The notes under the pieces: generated by a model
What the model saw: only the letters and a program-made list of their open reading frames with translations
Told to the model about the DNA's origin: nothing
Database searches by the model: none
Shown: piece after piece, positions 8,764 through 17,793 of the stretch
Numbering within the stretch: position 1 is the first letter of the stretch
Layout of the letters: each line of letters begins with the position of its first letter
Assembly: GCF_004087835.1 (NCBI RefSeq)
Contig: NZ_CP035119.1
Location: 2,852,001-2,916,000, forward strand
DNA length: 64,000 nt
Direction of reading: 5' to 3'
Source: Halorussus pelagicus
GTDB lineage: Archaea; Halobacteriota; Halobacteria; Halobacteriales; Haladaptataceae
Position numbers and translations under genes: made by a program

Positions 8764-9363
8764 ATGTCCATCCTCGTCATCGACAACTACGACTCGTTCG
8801 TCTACAATCTCGTCCAGTACGTGGGCGAGTTCGACCCCGAGGTGACGGTCCGGCGCAACGACGCCCTGACCCTCGCGGACGTGCGCGACCTCGACCCGGA
8901 CGGCATCGTCGTCTCGCCCGGTCCCGGAACACCGGCGGACGCCGGTCTCTCGGTCCCGCTGTTCGAGCGGACCGACTACCCGATTCTCGGGGTCTGTCTC
9001 GGCCATCAGGCGCTCTGCGCCGCGGAGGGCGCGACGGTCGGCCACGCACCAGAGGTCGTCCACGGCAAGCCCTCAACTGTGACTCACGACGGCGAGGGCA
9101 TCTTCGCGGGCCTGCCCGACCCCTTCGAGGTCGGGCGCTATCACTCGCTGGCAGTCCCCCCCGAGGACGTGCCCGACAGTCTCGAAGTCGCGGCGCGCAC
9201 GGTCGGCGAGGGAAGCGACGAGAACGAACGCGACCGGAGCGTCGTCATGGCCGTGCGCCACCGCGAGCGCCCGCACGTCGGCGTGCAGTTCCACCCCGAG
9301 AGCATCCTGACCGACGCGGGCAAGCGATTGGTCGAGAACTTCTCGAAATTCTGTCGGCGGTGA
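8764..9363 (+). CDS. trpG/pabA: Class I glutamine amidotransferase, anthranilate/aminodeoxychorismate synthase component II
   Basis: Supplies ammonia from glutamine to a chorismate-using partner. The 199-aa protein has all landmarks: ILVIDNYDSFVYNLVQY at the N-terminus, SPGPGTP, the nucleophile in GVCLGHQ, and the C-terminal HPES with its catalytic His and Glu. The ATG at 8764 is fixed by the family start; the longer upstream frame is not needed. No component I lies next to it in this window. Lying divergently from folP, a p-aminobenzoate role is attractive, but anthranilate synthesis cannot be ruled out. Confidence 0.9.
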   Translation: MSILVIDNYDSFVYNLVQYVGEFDPEVTVRRNDALTLADVRDLDPDGIVVSPGPGTPADAGLSVPLFERTDYPILGVCLGHQALCAAEGATVGHAPEVVHGKPSTVTHDGEGIFAGLPDPFEVGRYHSLAVPPEDVPDSLEVAARTVGEGSDENERDRSVVMAVRHRERPHVGVQFHPESILTDAGKRLVENFSKFCRR

Positions 9364-9444
9364 CTCCGCCGAGGGGTCCGCTCGGACCGTCGGCCCGGCG
9401 TCTGCATCCCGAAGGTTAATTTTCCGCTCTTCGTACACGGGGAC

Positions 9445-10611
9445 GTGTTTCCCGACATCGCGTACCTCGACTGGATCGCCGGGCGACCCGAGAACGCCGC
9501 GCACGACCTCGGTTCCTCGGACCTCCGGCGCGCACCCGCCGGTCCCGACGAGGTCGTTCCACCGGCGCTCGCTACCGTCGTCGCTGGCGAGGCGACGCTC
9601 TCCGAACGCCTCGCCGAAATCTACGGCGTCGAACCCGAGAACGTCCTCGTAACCGCGGGCGCGACCCACGCCAACTTCCTCGCGGCCGCGACCGTCCTCA
9701 CCGACGCGGAGGCCGCCGCGCGAGCGGCGGCCGAGAGCGACGGCGGTACCGACATCGGCGACGGTAGCACGACCGACGGCGATGCACTTCCGTCAGAACC
9801 GCGCGCACTGGTCGAGAAACCCGGCTACGAACCGCTGTTGGCGACGCCCGAGGCGGTCGGTGCGACGGTGGACCGATTCCTCCGGACGCCGGACAACGAC
9901 TACTCGCTCAACCCCGACCGAGTGGCCGCCGCGGCGGTCGAAGACACCGCGCTCGTCACGGTGTCGAACCGCCACAACCCGAGCGGTCGCCTGACCGACC
10001 GCGAAACGCTCGCCGAGACGGCCGCCGCCGTCGGCGAGGCGGACGCGACCCTCCTCGTGGACGAGGTGTACGCGCCGTTCCGCGCCGAAGCGGGTGACGG
10101 TCCCTTCGGCGGTCCCACGGCGGCCGGACTCCCGAACACAGTCGTCACGAACTCGCTGACCAAGTTCTTCGGCTTCGGCAACGTTCGAATCGGCTGGCTC
10201 GTCGCCGACGCCGACTTCGTGGAACGCGCACGCTCGGTGAGCCACTATGTCCCGGCAGTCGCAGCACCGAGTAAGCGACTCGCCGAGCGGGCGCTCGCGG
10301 TCGGCGACCGACTCACCGACGAGTCCCGCGAGCGCCTTCGGGCCAATCACGAGGCGCTGGCGTCGTTCCTCGCGGAGCGCGAGGACCTCTCGGGACGAGT
10401 CGAACCGGGGTGTTCGTATGCGTTCCTCAGCCACGACGCGGCCGACGGCGACGAAGTCGCCGCGGCTGCGTGGGACGAGGGCGTGCTGGTCGTTCCGGGT
10501 CGGTTCTTCGACGACGACGAGAGCGTCCGCGTCAGCGCGGGCCACGAACCCGAGCGCGTCCGGGCGGGACTGGACCGACTCGGCGAGGTGTTGGACTCGC
10601 TCGCGGAGTGA
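9445..10611 (+). CDS. PLP-dependent aminotransferase, class I/II fold
   Basis: A 388-aa fold-type I aminotransferase. It contains LVTAGATHANFL in the cofactor-binding region, VSNRHNPSGRL, LLVDEVYAPF with the Asp that contacts the pyridine nitrogen, and NSLTKFFGFGNVRIGW, where the Lys should form the Schiff base. The start is a GTG at 9445 giving VFPDIAYLDW; an AT-rich box about 30 bases earlier supports a leaderless transcript. The amino donor and product are unknown. It follows the amidotransferase by 81 bases in the same direction, but there is no sign that it is an aminodeoxychorismate lyase, which has a different fold. Confidence 0.85.
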   Translation: MFPDIAYLDWIAGRPENAAHDLGSSDLRRAPAGPDEVVPPALATVVAGEATLSERLAEIYGVEPENVLVTAGATHANFLAAATVLTDAEAAARAAAESDGGTDIGDGSTTDGDALPSEPRALVEKPGYEPLLATPEAVGATVDRFLRTPDNDYSLNPDRVAAAAVEDTALVTVSNRHNPSGRLTDRETLAETAAAVGEADATLLVDEVYAPFRAEAGDGPFGGPTAAGLPNTVVTNSLTKFFGFGNVRIGWLVADADFVERARSVSHYVPAVAAPSKRLAERALAVGDRLTDESRERLRANHEALASFLAEREDLSGRVEPGCSYAFLSHDAADGDEVAAAAWDEGVLVVPGRFFDDDESVRVSAGHEPERVRAGLDRLGEVLDSLAE

Positions 10612-10702
10612 TTCGCCCGAGGGGACGCCGACAGTTCATCTCGGAGATAATTTTGTCACGGTCTACCAAAACTTAATACCTCCCCCGACAGTCGTTGTCC
10701 AC

Positions 10703-10996
10703 ATGGACGGCACACCACAGGAGATTACGAATCTGGTCGGTCGGGAGGTGTACTCCAACAACGGCATCTTCGTCGGCGAAGTCGAGGACGTACGACTGAA
10801 CGTCGATGCGTGCGCCGTGTCCGGGGTCGCGCTCGGCGAACTCAACCGCGAACTGTTCTCCGACGTAGTTGACACCGAGAACGGCGTGATGGTTCCGTAT
10901 CGGTGGGTGCGCGCAGTCGGCGATGTGGTCCTCATCAACGACACTATCGAGCGTTTGCAGCAACCTGACGACGAAGACGAGACGGTTCCAGCCTGA
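10703..10996 (+). CDS. PRC-barrel domain protein
   Basis: A 97-aa single-domain protein. It reads EITNLVGREVYSNNGIFVGE and then VEDVRLNVDACAVSGVALGE, the beta-barrel pattern of PRC-barrel proteins, ending in an acidic tail. Family members bind RNA-processing or photosynthetic partners; in archaea a role in RNA maturation or in cell division has been described for different members, so I do not assign one. The start is the ATG at 10703, with an AT-rich box (ACTTAATA) roughly 30 bases upstream. Confidence 0.82.
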   Translation: MDGTPQEITNLVGREVYSNNGIFVGEVEDVRLNVDACAVSGVALGELNRELFSDVVDTENGVMVPYRWVRAVGDVVLINDTIERLQQPDDEDETVPA

Positions 10997-11049
10997 ACGT
11001 GCGTTTCGTCGCGTCGAATGACTTCTGAAGATCTATCGACGACCGAGCG

Positions 11050-12501
11050 TTAGCTTCCGTTGGACCCTTCGCCGCTCTCGACGCCCATCGCGTCGAAGAG
11101 TTTGCGCTTGACCGCTTCCTCAGTTAGCGAGAGCAAGGTGTCGCGGTTGTCGTCGGTGGTCTCGATGCCGGTGAAAATGCCGAGCGGAATCTCGACGCTG
11201 GCCTGCGTCGAGTGGCCCGCGGCCTCGCCGATGTCGGCGAAGGCGTCCTGTAGCATCTTGCCGATGTTCATCCGGATGTCCTTCGAGCGCGCGGCGAGAT
11301 AGATAGTCTCCTCGGCGATGCCGAACACCGCCGTCGTCGTGATGCCCTCTAGATTCAGGAGGTGGGAGGCCGCCTGTGTGAGCGCGTCTCTGTCGCGGAT
11401 GAACCCCGCGTTGCTCACGAGGTGGCTCCCTTGCACCTCGCGGTTCGTGATGGCCTCGGCCAGCACGTCCAGCGTCTCGGGCGACATCGAGGGGGATTCG
11501 ACCTGTTCGAGCGTGTCGTGGTTGGCGAAAGGATAGAGGTACGCCGCGGCGGTGAGGTCGGCAGGCGTCGTGTCGCGCTTGAAGTCCAGCGTCTCGGCCC
11601 GGATGCCGTAGAGGAGCGCGGTAGCGACCTCCTCGCTGACGTTGAGGTCGAACTCCTGAATGTACTTCGTCATGATTGTGGAGGTCGAACTCACGCTCGG
11701 CCGGATGTCCACGAACTCGGCCTCGTACTCCTCGTCCGGTTCGAAGTGGTCGATGAAGATATCGACCGGCTTGCCGAACGTGTTCTCGGTCGCCTTGGCG
11801 TGGTCCACCAGCGCGATGGTGTCGTAGTCGTCCACGTCGGCGTCGGCGTAGGGAAGCAGTTCGATGCCCAGCAGATTGACGAACGCGCGGTTCTCCTGAT
11901 GGCCGATGTCGCCGATGTGGAGGATGTCGGCCTCGACGCCGAGGGTGTCGGCGATGGCCTGTAGCGCGACGGCGCTGGCGATGGAGTCGGGGTCCGGACT
12001 GTCGTGGGTGACGATGGCAAGACGCTCGTCTGCGCCCTCGATGACCTCGGTGAGCTGTTGGGCCTTGTACTCCAACTCGCCGGTTTCGAGCGCGCGCAGG
12101 GCCGAATCAGCGATGACCTCCGAGGGGTTGATGACTACGTCCGCGCCCAACTCGGTGAGTTCGTCCTCGGAGACGGGGTCGCTCGCGCGCACGACGATGA
12201 ACTGCTCGCTGTCGTTGTTCCGGATGTTCTGGACGGCCTCCTTGTTGGCCTCCACGTCCGAAGACATGATGAGAACGACTTCGTTGTCCGCGATAGTGTC
12301 GTAGATATCGTCCTCCCGGATGTCGGCGGTCTGTGCGTTGAGGTCTTGGTCACGCAGGGCCTCGACGCGGTCGGCGTCCCGGTCGATGATGAGTACGTCT
12401 TTGCCCTGCTCGACCAGTTCCTCGGCGACCGCGTGCCCGACGCTCCCACAGCCCAAGATAGCGTAGTCGGACATCGAGGAGATGGTAATCCCGGCGCTCA
12501 T
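11050..12501 (-). CDS. RCK-N (TrkA-N) / DHH phosphoesterase fusion protein
   Basis: A 483-aa two-domain protein. Residues 10-140 form a Rossmann NAD-binding RCK domain (YAILGCGSVGHAVAEELVEQ, then IIDRD). The rest is a DHH/DHHA1 phosphoesterase with the metal-binding THDSPDPDSIASA motif, LVDHAKATEN, IDHFEPD, and a DHHA1-type end with GHSTQASVEIPLG. A role in cyclic dinucleotide or oligonucleotide cleavage linked to ion or redox sensing is inferred from domains only. The ATG at 12499-12501 is preferred because a TTAAG box lies about 27 bases upstream; a second ATG at 12472-12474 starts directly at the Rossmann fold. Confidence 0.85.
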   Translation of the reverse strand: MSAGITISSMSDYAILGCGSVGHAVAEELVEQGKDVLIIDRDADRVEALRDQDLNAQTADIREDDIYDTIADNEVVLIMSSDVEANKEAVQNIRNNDSEQFIVVRASDPVSEDELTELGADVVINPSEVIADSALRALETGELEYKAQQLTEVIEGADERLAIVTHDSPDPDSIASAVALQAIADTLGVEADILHIGDIGHQENRAFVNLLGIELLPYADADVDDYDTIALVDHAKATENTFGKPVDIFIDHFEPDEEYEAEFVDIRPSVSSTSTIMTKYIQEFDLNVSEEVATALLYGIRAETLDFKRDTTPADLTAAAYLYPFANHDTLEQVESPSMSPETLDVLAEAITNREVQGSHLVSNAGFIRDRDALTQAASHLLNLEGITTTAVFGIAEETIYLAARSKDIRMNIGKMLQDAFADIGEAAGHSTQASVEIPLGIFTGIETTDDNRDTLLSLTEEAVKRKLFDAMGVESGEGSNGS

Positions 12502-12686
12502 GATACTGTGGCGTTGCTCCGGACCACACTTAACGTTCCCGGAGCCGTTTTTCGGCGAGAGGAACAACGAAATAAACGCATATCGAGGTCGCCGCCCTCG
12601 CCCGATTCCGAGAGAAACCGAAAGGGATACCAGTTCGACTAAACGGAAACGTATTTACGTACCACCCGGTAAGAATGGAATACGTT

Positions 12687-12760
12687 GGGCCGGTAGCTCA
12701 GTTAGGGAGAGCGTCTGACTCTTAATCAGACGGTCAGGGGTTCAAATCCCTTCCGGCCCG
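12687..12760 (+). tRNA. tRNA-Lys (CTT anticodon)
   Basis: A 74-base cloverleaf. Acceptor strands are GGGCCGG and CCGGCCC, the anticodon stem TCTGA/TCAGA closes a CTCTTAA loop with anticodon CTT, and the T arm contains GGGGTTCAAATCCC. No intron and no encoded CCA. Its last 21 bases are duplicated 160 bases downstream. Confidence 0.96.
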
Positions 12761-12766
12761 CTACAT

Positions 12767-12824
12767 TTTGCCGCGAGTTACACTGTGAGCGCCTTGTGCG
12801 CTCACGACATGCACGAGCGGCAAA
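12767..12824. repeat. Nested inverted repeat
   Basis: Outer arms TTTGCCGC (12767-12774) and GCGGCAAA (12817-12824) enclose inner arms GTGAGCGC (12785-12792) and GCGCTCAC (12798-12805). Both pairs are perfect 8-base complements. Confidence 0.75.
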
Positions 12825-12832
12825 TTCGCCTC

Positions 12833-12917
12833 GCCGGAGGGATTTGAATGAGGCAAGACGCAGCCCGCGCAGCGAAGTGAGCAGGAACGTCTTGACGTAG
12901 TTCAAATCCCTTCCGGC
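12833..12917. repeat. Long hairpin built from an inverted tRNA-Lys end
   Basis: Left arm 12833-12848 is complementary to 12901-12917 (T arm and acceptor of tRNA-Lys) with one bulged base. A second stem, CAAGACG (12854-12860) with CGTCTTG (12888-12894), stacks inside it. The loop reads CAGCCCGCGCAGCGAAGTGA. Confidence 0.75.
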
Positions 12918-12920
12918 CCG

Positions 12921-13224
12921 TACTACAACCTTTTACTGCGTTTCAGAAGCCCGAAGCCGATTGCTTCGGGCTTCTTCCACTTGTAAAACGTTGATGAAAA
13001 ACACCGGAAGGCAAACCGCACCTTCCGAGCCGTCGGTCACTCCGTTCCCGACGACACGGCGTCACCGCCTCAGAAGCGCCAGAGGCGCTTCTTCGACAGT
13101 TCCTTGGTCCGCTCGCTCGTCGCTTCGCTCCTCGCTCGCGGTGAATCGCTGCGCTCGGGTTCTCCGAACCGCTCGCTTGCGAACGCTGGCCGACTTTTCT
13201 CCAGTCAGCGAACATTTTCTCGCT
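12921..13224. other. Non-coding gap with two strong hairpins
   Basis: No convincing gene; the frames here translate to low-complexity Arg/Ser-rich sequence. It holds a perfect 13-base inverted repeat (12945-12957 with 12963-12975, 5-base loop) and a perfect 9-base one (13072-13080 with 13084-13092, 3-base loop). The rest is the CGCTCGCTTCGCTC type of repetitive spacer often seen between haloarchaeal genes. The first hairpin could end transcription of either flank. Confidence 0.55.
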
Positions 13225-13668
13225 TCAAATCCACGTTGCCACGTACCGCTCAATCGCGTCGGCCGCCTCGGACACCGACAACGCCTCGGTATCGAGGGTC
13301 AGGTCCGGACGCTCCGGTTTCTCGAACTTCCCGTGCATGGCCTGAACTCCCCGCTCGGAAATCGCGTTCTTGCACTCCCGGTTGCGCTCCAGCGCGGTTT
13401 CCAGACTCGCGGTGAGATAGATGAGGTGGGCGTCGGGAAGGTTGCGAAAGCGGTCCTGCCACTCGCGCTCGTAGAACGTCCCATCGAGAAGCCAGTCGGC
13501 GTCGGGGTCGGCGCTCACGCGCTCGTACATCTGGCCGTAGGTGTTCCGCGAGAAGTCGTCTGAGTGGAGGACCCGAAAGTCGTGGCCAGCCCTATGGAGT
13601 CGCCCGAGCAGTTGCTCGGCGACGGTGGTCTTGCCGACGCCCGGCGGCCCGCAAAGCAGAAGCTTCAC
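13225..13668 (-). CDS. P-loop kinase-like AAA family protein
   Basis: A 147-aa nucleotide kinase-type protein. It begins VKLLLCGPPGVGKTTVAEQL (Walker A), continues with LHSDDFSRNTYG and a WLLDGTFYE strand carrying an Asp, and has an RNRECKNAIS lid-like segment. It resembles short kinases such as adenylylsulfate kinase or seryl-tRNA(Sec) kinase relatives, but the substrate is not clear. A GTG at 13666-13668 is taken as start: the family core begins there, and a longer start would run into the stop of the GNAT gene 35 bases upstream. It is probably co-transcribed with that gene. Confidence 0.78.
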   Translation of the reverse strand: MKLLLCGPPGVGKTTVAEQLLGRLHRAGHDFRVLHSDDFSRNTYGQMYERVSADPDADWLLDGTFYEREWQDRFRNLPDAHLIYLTASLETALERNRECKNAISERGVQAMHGKFEKPERPDLTLDTEALSVSEAADAIERYVATWI

Positions 13669-13702
13669 GGGCGACCCGACGGCGAGCGAGGTGAAAAGGG
13701 TT

Positions 13703-14170
13703 CTACTCCAGCGACTTCTCCATCTCGACGTGGGCAATTCCGGCCTCCTCGAACTCGTCGCTGGTGGTCTCGTAGCCGAGGTCGCGGTAGAACTCCTCGA
13801 CAGAGGTCTGGGCGTGCATCACGAGTTTCGAGAGGCCGCGCTCGGCGGCGGTCGCTTCGAGGGTTCGCATAATCGCGCGGCCCACGCCCTCTCCGCGATT
13901 GGCCTTCAGCACCGCGATGCGTTCGACTTTGCCCGTTCGGTCGCCGACCTCGCGGAGGCGTCCGACGCCGACCGGGCGTCGGTCATCCGCGAGCGTTTCC
14001 TCGTTCGATTCCCCCTCGGCGTACGCGACGAAGTGGAGGGATTCGTCGTCCTTGCCGTCAAGTTCGAGGTCCTCGGGGACGCCCTGCTCCTCGACGAAGA
14101 CTGTCTTGCGGACCGCGATGCCGTCCGCGCGTTCAGCGTCGGTCTCGGCTCGTCGGACTTCGACGGTCAT
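13703..14170 (-). CDS. GNAT family N-acetyltransferase
   Basis: A 155-aa single-domain acetyltransferase. Key elements are RKTVFVEEQGVPEDLELDG near the N-terminus, typical of the ElaA-like branch, VERIAVLKANRGEGVGRAIM (the acetyl-CoA-binding R/Q-x-x-G-x-G/A motif in the form RGEGVG), and a C-terminal FYRDLGYE. The target is unknown. It lies just upstream of the P-loop kinase gene on the same strand, and its start is a clear ATG at 14168-14170. Confidence 0.87.
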   Translation of the reverse strand: MTVEVRRAETDAERADGIAVRKTVFVEEQGVPEDLELDGKDDESLHFVAYAEGESNEETLADDRRPVGVGRLREVGDRTGKVERIAVLKANRGEGVGRAIMRTLEATAAERGLSKLVMHAQTSVEEFYRDLGYETTSDEFEEAGIAHVEMEKSLE

Positions 14171-14278
14171 CGGTGAGGGTTTCGGTCCCGTGCCTCTGAA
14201 CGTTTCGAACCGACGGTTCGGCGGTGTCTGGCGAGCGTTCGACGGGACCGACCGAACGCGCGTCTCCGGCGTCGCGTC

Positions 14279-15307
14279 TCAGCGCGGCGAGAGACCGACG
14301 CCCTCGGCGAGTAGTTCGTACGAGCGAATCCTGTCGTCGGGGTCCTCGATGAGGTTCTGGACGATTACCTCGTCGGCACCGACGGCGTCGGTCATCCCTT
14401 CGAGGAGCGACGCGAGCGTGTCGGGACTGCCGGAAATCGCGCGTGGCCACTCTTCGGGCGCGAGCGAGGCGGGCGTCGGGTCGGGCACGCCCCCGAGTTC
14501 GTCCACGGCTTCCTCGACGGTCGGCGGCGGGCCGAAGGCACCGCGTCGCATCCGGCGGTACGCGGCCTCCGACGACGCGCGGAGTCGTGCCGCCTCGCGG
14601 TCGGTCTCGGCACAGGCGGCGTTCACGGCCAGCGCGCTGTGGGGGTCGTCCAGTCCGGCGTCGAACTCGGAGGCCTCGAAGTGGTCGTGGTATCTCGCCA
14701 TCGCTTCCTCGGCCACGGTCGGCCGGATGAACGCCGCGAAGGCGTAGGGCAGTCCGAGTTCCCCCGCGATTTCGGCGCTGGACGGACTCGACCCGAGGAC
14801 CCACGTCTCGGGAGCGCCGTCGGCCGAGCGGGGAATCACGATGTCGTCGTACGGGTGATCGTCTGGAAACGCCCCGTAGAGGTGTCTCGCGGTCTCCTCT
14901 ATCTTCTCGGCGTGGTTGCCACTGGTCTGTTGGCGGGGAACGCCCGAGCGCAGAGCGCGGTCCGCCGCGGGCATCCCTGTCGCTCGCCCGAGTCCCAAGT
15001 CGATGCGGTCGGGCGCGAGCGCATCAAGCGAGGCGAACGTCTCGGCCACTTTGAACGGACTGTAGTGGTTGAGCAGGACCGTCCCGGAGCCGATTCGAAT
15101 CTCGGAGGTCTTCGCGGCCAGATGCGAGATGAGCACCTCTGGCGTCGTACTCGCTATCGAGTCGGCGAGTCCGTGGTGTTCGGCGACCCAGAATCGGGAG
15201 TAGCCGAGTCGCTCGGCCGCCTGCGCTAACTCGACCGTGTCCTCGTAAGCGTCGGTCGCGGTGCTTCCGGCCCGGACCGGCGCGATATCGACTATCGAGA
15301 GGTTCAT
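14279..15307 (-). CDS. LLM-class flavin-dependent oxidoreductase (bacterial luciferase-like)
   Basis: A 342-aa protein of the luciferase-like group, subgroup with the FWVAEHHGLADSIASTTPEV motif near residue 40. It has IRIGSGTVLLNHYSPFKVAE and LGLGRATGMP, normal for FMN-dependent members (the same group as MsnO8-like proteins), and ends with EDPDDRIRSYELLAEG. It belongs to the same superfamily as the protein at 3870-4874 but to a different branch. The ATG at 15305-15307 gives MNLSIVDIAPV, the usual start. Substrate unknown. Confidence 0.87.
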   Translation of the reverse strand: MNLSIVDIAPVRAGSTATDAYEDTVELAQAAERLGYSRFWVAEHHGLADSIASTTPEVLISHLAAKTSEIRIGSGTVLLNHYSPFKVAETFASLDALAPDRIDLGLGRATGMPAADRALRSGVPRQQTSGNHAEKIEETARHLYGAFPDDHPYDDIVIPRSADGAPETWVLGSSPSSAEIAGELGLPYAFAAFIRPTVAEEAMARYHDHFEASEFDAGLDDPHSALAVNAACAETDREAARLRASSEAAYRRMRRGAFGPPPTVEEAVDELGGVPDPTPASLAPEEWPRAISGSPDTLASLLEGMTDAVGADEVIVQNLIEDPDDRIRSYELLAEGVGLSPR

Positions 15308-15548
15308 TATAAGCGTCTCACGGTGATTGCTCCCGGACGCGGTTATTGGTTCCGTCGCCGGGCCGAAGTTGCCGCAAAATCGCAGGAGAAAGCGAAATCG
15401 GCGTCCGAACTACGCGGGTGGAGACATCACGAACGATATCGGAGTTCGAGACCGACACCTGCGAGAACTGCGGTAACGACTATCGCACGCCCCCGTAAAC
15501 AATCCATTTTCATGGAATTGATATCTGCTCGGCGTCGAACTAACCCAC

Positions 15549-15911
15549 ATGAAATCGTTCCTGACACGAGTAAAATTTGGTGTAGTCGGGGTGCTTTCCA
15601 TTATCATTTTTTCCGGAGCTATATTCGTCGGATTCTCTGACACTGGCCCTGGGTTGATCAAAGCCGTTTTGCTCTCAATTCTCATAATTGGATACCTGAT
15701 ATATAAAGCGACATTGGGTCACCTCACTCCTCGACAGGATACCATCCTCACCGGCACGATTAGTCTCCTCGGTTTCGGAATTGTTGCTTGGGAAATATTT
15801 GTCAATGGCGATACCGTGAGTCGTGACGATCTCGTCACTTGGGTAGTCCTTTCGGTCGCTATAGCCGTCATCGGTGCATCGACGCTTCTACCGGGTCGCC
15901 GCGATGAGTGA
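15549..15911 (+). CDS. Small four-helix membrane protein, unknown
   Basis: A 120-aa protein with about four hydrophobic spans: VVGVLSIIIFSGAIFVGF, LIKAVLLSILIIGYLIY, ILTGTISLLGFGIVAWEIF and VVLSVAIAVIGASTLL. It ends in a short charged tail (PGRRDE). I recognise no family. The region around it is clearly AT-richer than its neighbours, which may mean recent gain. About 240 bases without a gene precede it. Confidence 0.6.
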   Translation: MKSFLTRVKFGVVGVLSIIIFSGAIFVGFSDTGPGLIKAVLLSILIIGYLIYKATLGHLTPRQDTILTGTISLLGFGIVAWEIFVNGDTVSRDDLVTWVVLSVAIAVIGASTLLPGRRDE

Positions 15912-16036
15912 GATAGAATAAATTTTGAAGAAGTCCTGCTAGCTAACCCCCAACGGTCTCTTCGTCGTTTTTGGCTCAAAAGATCTCCTCGAGACCACTA
16001 AACAGGAGTCGCGGAGATGGTGTGAAGATTCCCGTC

Positions 16037-17530
16037 TTATTCGCTGGGGCTGTAGTTCGGTGCCTCGTCGGTAATCATCACGTCGTGGGGGTGGCCCTCG
16101 GTCTGGCCCGCCGAGGAGACCCGGACGAACTCCGAGCGCTCCTTGAACGCCGGAATCGTCTCAGCGCCGACGTAGCCCATGCCCGACTGCATCCCGCCGA
16201 CGAGCTGGTGGAGTTCGCTTTCGAGGCTCCCCTTGTAGGGTTCTGCGGCCTCGACGCCTTCGGGGACGTACTCCTCTTCCTCGTCCGGTTCGTCCTTGAG
16301 ATAGCGGTCGCCGTCGCCCGACTGCATCGCGCCGACCGACCCCATGCCACGGTACTGCTTGTACTTCTTGCCGTCCACGGTGATGACGCGGCCGGGCGCT
16401 TCGTCGGTGCCCGCGAAGTACGACCCGAGCATCACCGCGTCCGCGCCCGCCGCGACGGCCTTGATGGCGTCGCCCGAGTACCGAATGCCGCCGTCCGCGA
16501 TGACCGGCACGTCCTCTTGGACGGCCACGTCGGCAACCTCCGAGACGGCCGTAATCTGGGGCATCCCCGCCCCGGAGACGACTCGCGTGGTGCAGATGGA
16601 ACCCGGACCGATACCCACCTTGATGCCGTCCGCGAAGTCCACTACGTCCTCGGCGGCCTCGCGGGTGCCGACGTTGCCGACGACCACGTCGGCCGCGACG
16701 GACTCTTTGATTTCGCGCGCCCCGTCGATGACGTTGCGGTTGTGCGCGTGCGCGCAGTCGATAAAGAGTACGTCCGCACCGGCCTCGTCGAGGGCGACCG
16801 CGCGGTCGGTCTCGAAGGGACCGACCGCCGCGCCGACGCGTAGGTGTCCGTCCTCGTCGCGGGCGGCGTTACCGTACTCGCGGCGCTGGAGGATGCCCTG
16901 CATCGTGACGAGACCCGTCAGACGGTCCTCGTCGTCCACGATGGGCACGCGCTCTATCTTGTGTTCGTACATCAGTTCAAGCGCCTCGCGCGGCGTAACG
17001 TCCTCGGTCGCCGTGACGACTTCGTCGGTCATGGCCTCGCGGACCTCGTCGCGGTCGCCGACTTCCAGATAGGGTCGGATGTCGGTGCCCGAGATGATAC
17101 CCAGCACCTTCCTGTCGTCGTCGATGACGGGAGCGCCCGAGACGCCCTGTCGGTCCATCATCGTGTCCACCTCGCGGACAGTCTGGTCGGGAGCGGCCGT
17201 GACGACATCGCGGATGACGAGTTCGTCGGCGCGTTTGACCCGTTCGACTTCGGCGACGGCCTCGTCAACGTCCAGATTGCGGTGGAGAACGCCGAGACCG
17301 CCCTGTCTGGCCATGGCGATGGCCATCTGGCTCTCGGTTACGGTGTCCATAGCCGCGGACAGAATGGGAACGTTCACGTCCACGTTGGTCGAGACGCGAG
17401 TCGAAACGTCGGCCTCGTCCGGTTCGACGCGACTCTCTTTCGGTCGTAGAAGTACGTCGTCGAAGGTCAACGCCTCGGGTACGCGGAGTTTGTCGGTGAA
17501 CTGCCCCGTTCGCTCAGAATCTCTCTCCAT
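16037..17530 (-). CDS. guaB: Inosine-5'-monophosphate dehydrogenase
   Basis: Oxidises IMP to XMP with NAD+, the committed step of GTP synthesis. The 497-aa protein has the full architecture: a TIM barrel opening with [20 protein letters not shown], two CBS domains inserted at about residues 105-215 ([29 protein letters not shown]), the catalytic Cys in [29 protein letters not shown] for IMP phosphate, and the flap [11 protein letters not shown]. The start is the ATG at 17528-17530. It is a single gene with no obvious operon partner. Confidence 0.97.
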   Translation of the reverse strand: MERDSERTGQFTDKLRVPEALTFDDVLLRPKESRVEPDEADVSTRVSTNVDVNVPILSAAMDTVTESQMAIAMARQGGLGVLHRNLDVDEAVAEVERVKRADELVIRDVVTAAPDQTVREVDTMMDRQGVSGAPVIDDDRKVLGIISGTDIRPYLEVGDRDEVREAMTDEVVTATEDVTPREALELMYEHKIERVPIVDDEDRLTGLVTMQGILQRREYGNAARDEDGHLRVGAAVGPFETDRAVALDEAGADVLFIDCAHAHNRNVIDGAREIKESVAADVVVGNVGTREAAEDVVDFADGIKVGIGPGSICTTRVVSGAGMPQITAVSEVADVAVQEDVPVIADGGIRYSGDAIKAVAAGADAVMLGSYFAGTDEAPGRVITVDGKKYKQYRGMGSVGAMQSGDGDRYLKDEPDEEEEYVPEGVEAAEPYKGSLESELHQLVGGMQSGMGYVGAETIPAFKERSEFVRVSSAGQTEGHPHDVMITDEAPNYSPSE

Positions 17531-17793
17531 GTAAGACGAAGGAAGTCCCCCGTCAAAAACGTTGCGAGATACTGCACGTTCTCCTGAGGCTGGCGCCGTC
17601 AGTATGCATAGATATGTAACACAGTTGTAACTCGGTTTCGTCGGTGAACCCAGAACACCTATTCAAAATCGTAGAAATTCGGCGTGTTAAAACTAGGTAT
17701 CGAACATACTACTTAAACCAAATCTATAATGTTCTTTTGAATGTGGTTCTCTCTCACGCAACGTTTATGCTGGAAACTCGTCTTGTTACGAAT

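Larger units (their letters stand above)
12740..12920 (+). repeat. 21-bp direct repeat of the tRNA-Lys 3' end with enclosed hairpins
   Basis: The last 21 bases of tRNA-Lys (12740-12760) recur exactly at 12900-12920. This is the pattern left when an element integrates at a tRNA 3' end. The 139 bases between hold no gene. Instead they form two hairpins, at 12767-12824 and 12833-12917. The second hairpin's right arm is the tRNA copy itself. This may be a relic or a small tRNA-associated palindromic element. Confidence 0.7.

Noticed and set aside
12740-12920. Full integrative element at tRNA-Lys
   Set aside because: Only 139 bases separate the two tRNA-end copies and there is no integrase nearby, so it is a scar or small repeat element rather than an element with genes.
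12765-12920. CRISPR array
   Set aside because: Repeats here are inverted arms and one tRNA duplication; no regularly spaced direct repeats with unique spacers were seen anywhere in the window and no cas genes are present.
12943-13215. 90-codon minus-strand frame after tRNA-Lys
   Set aside because: Low-complexity Arg/Ser-rich translation across hairpins and CGCTCGCTTCGCTC-type spacer; no start signal and no family likeness.
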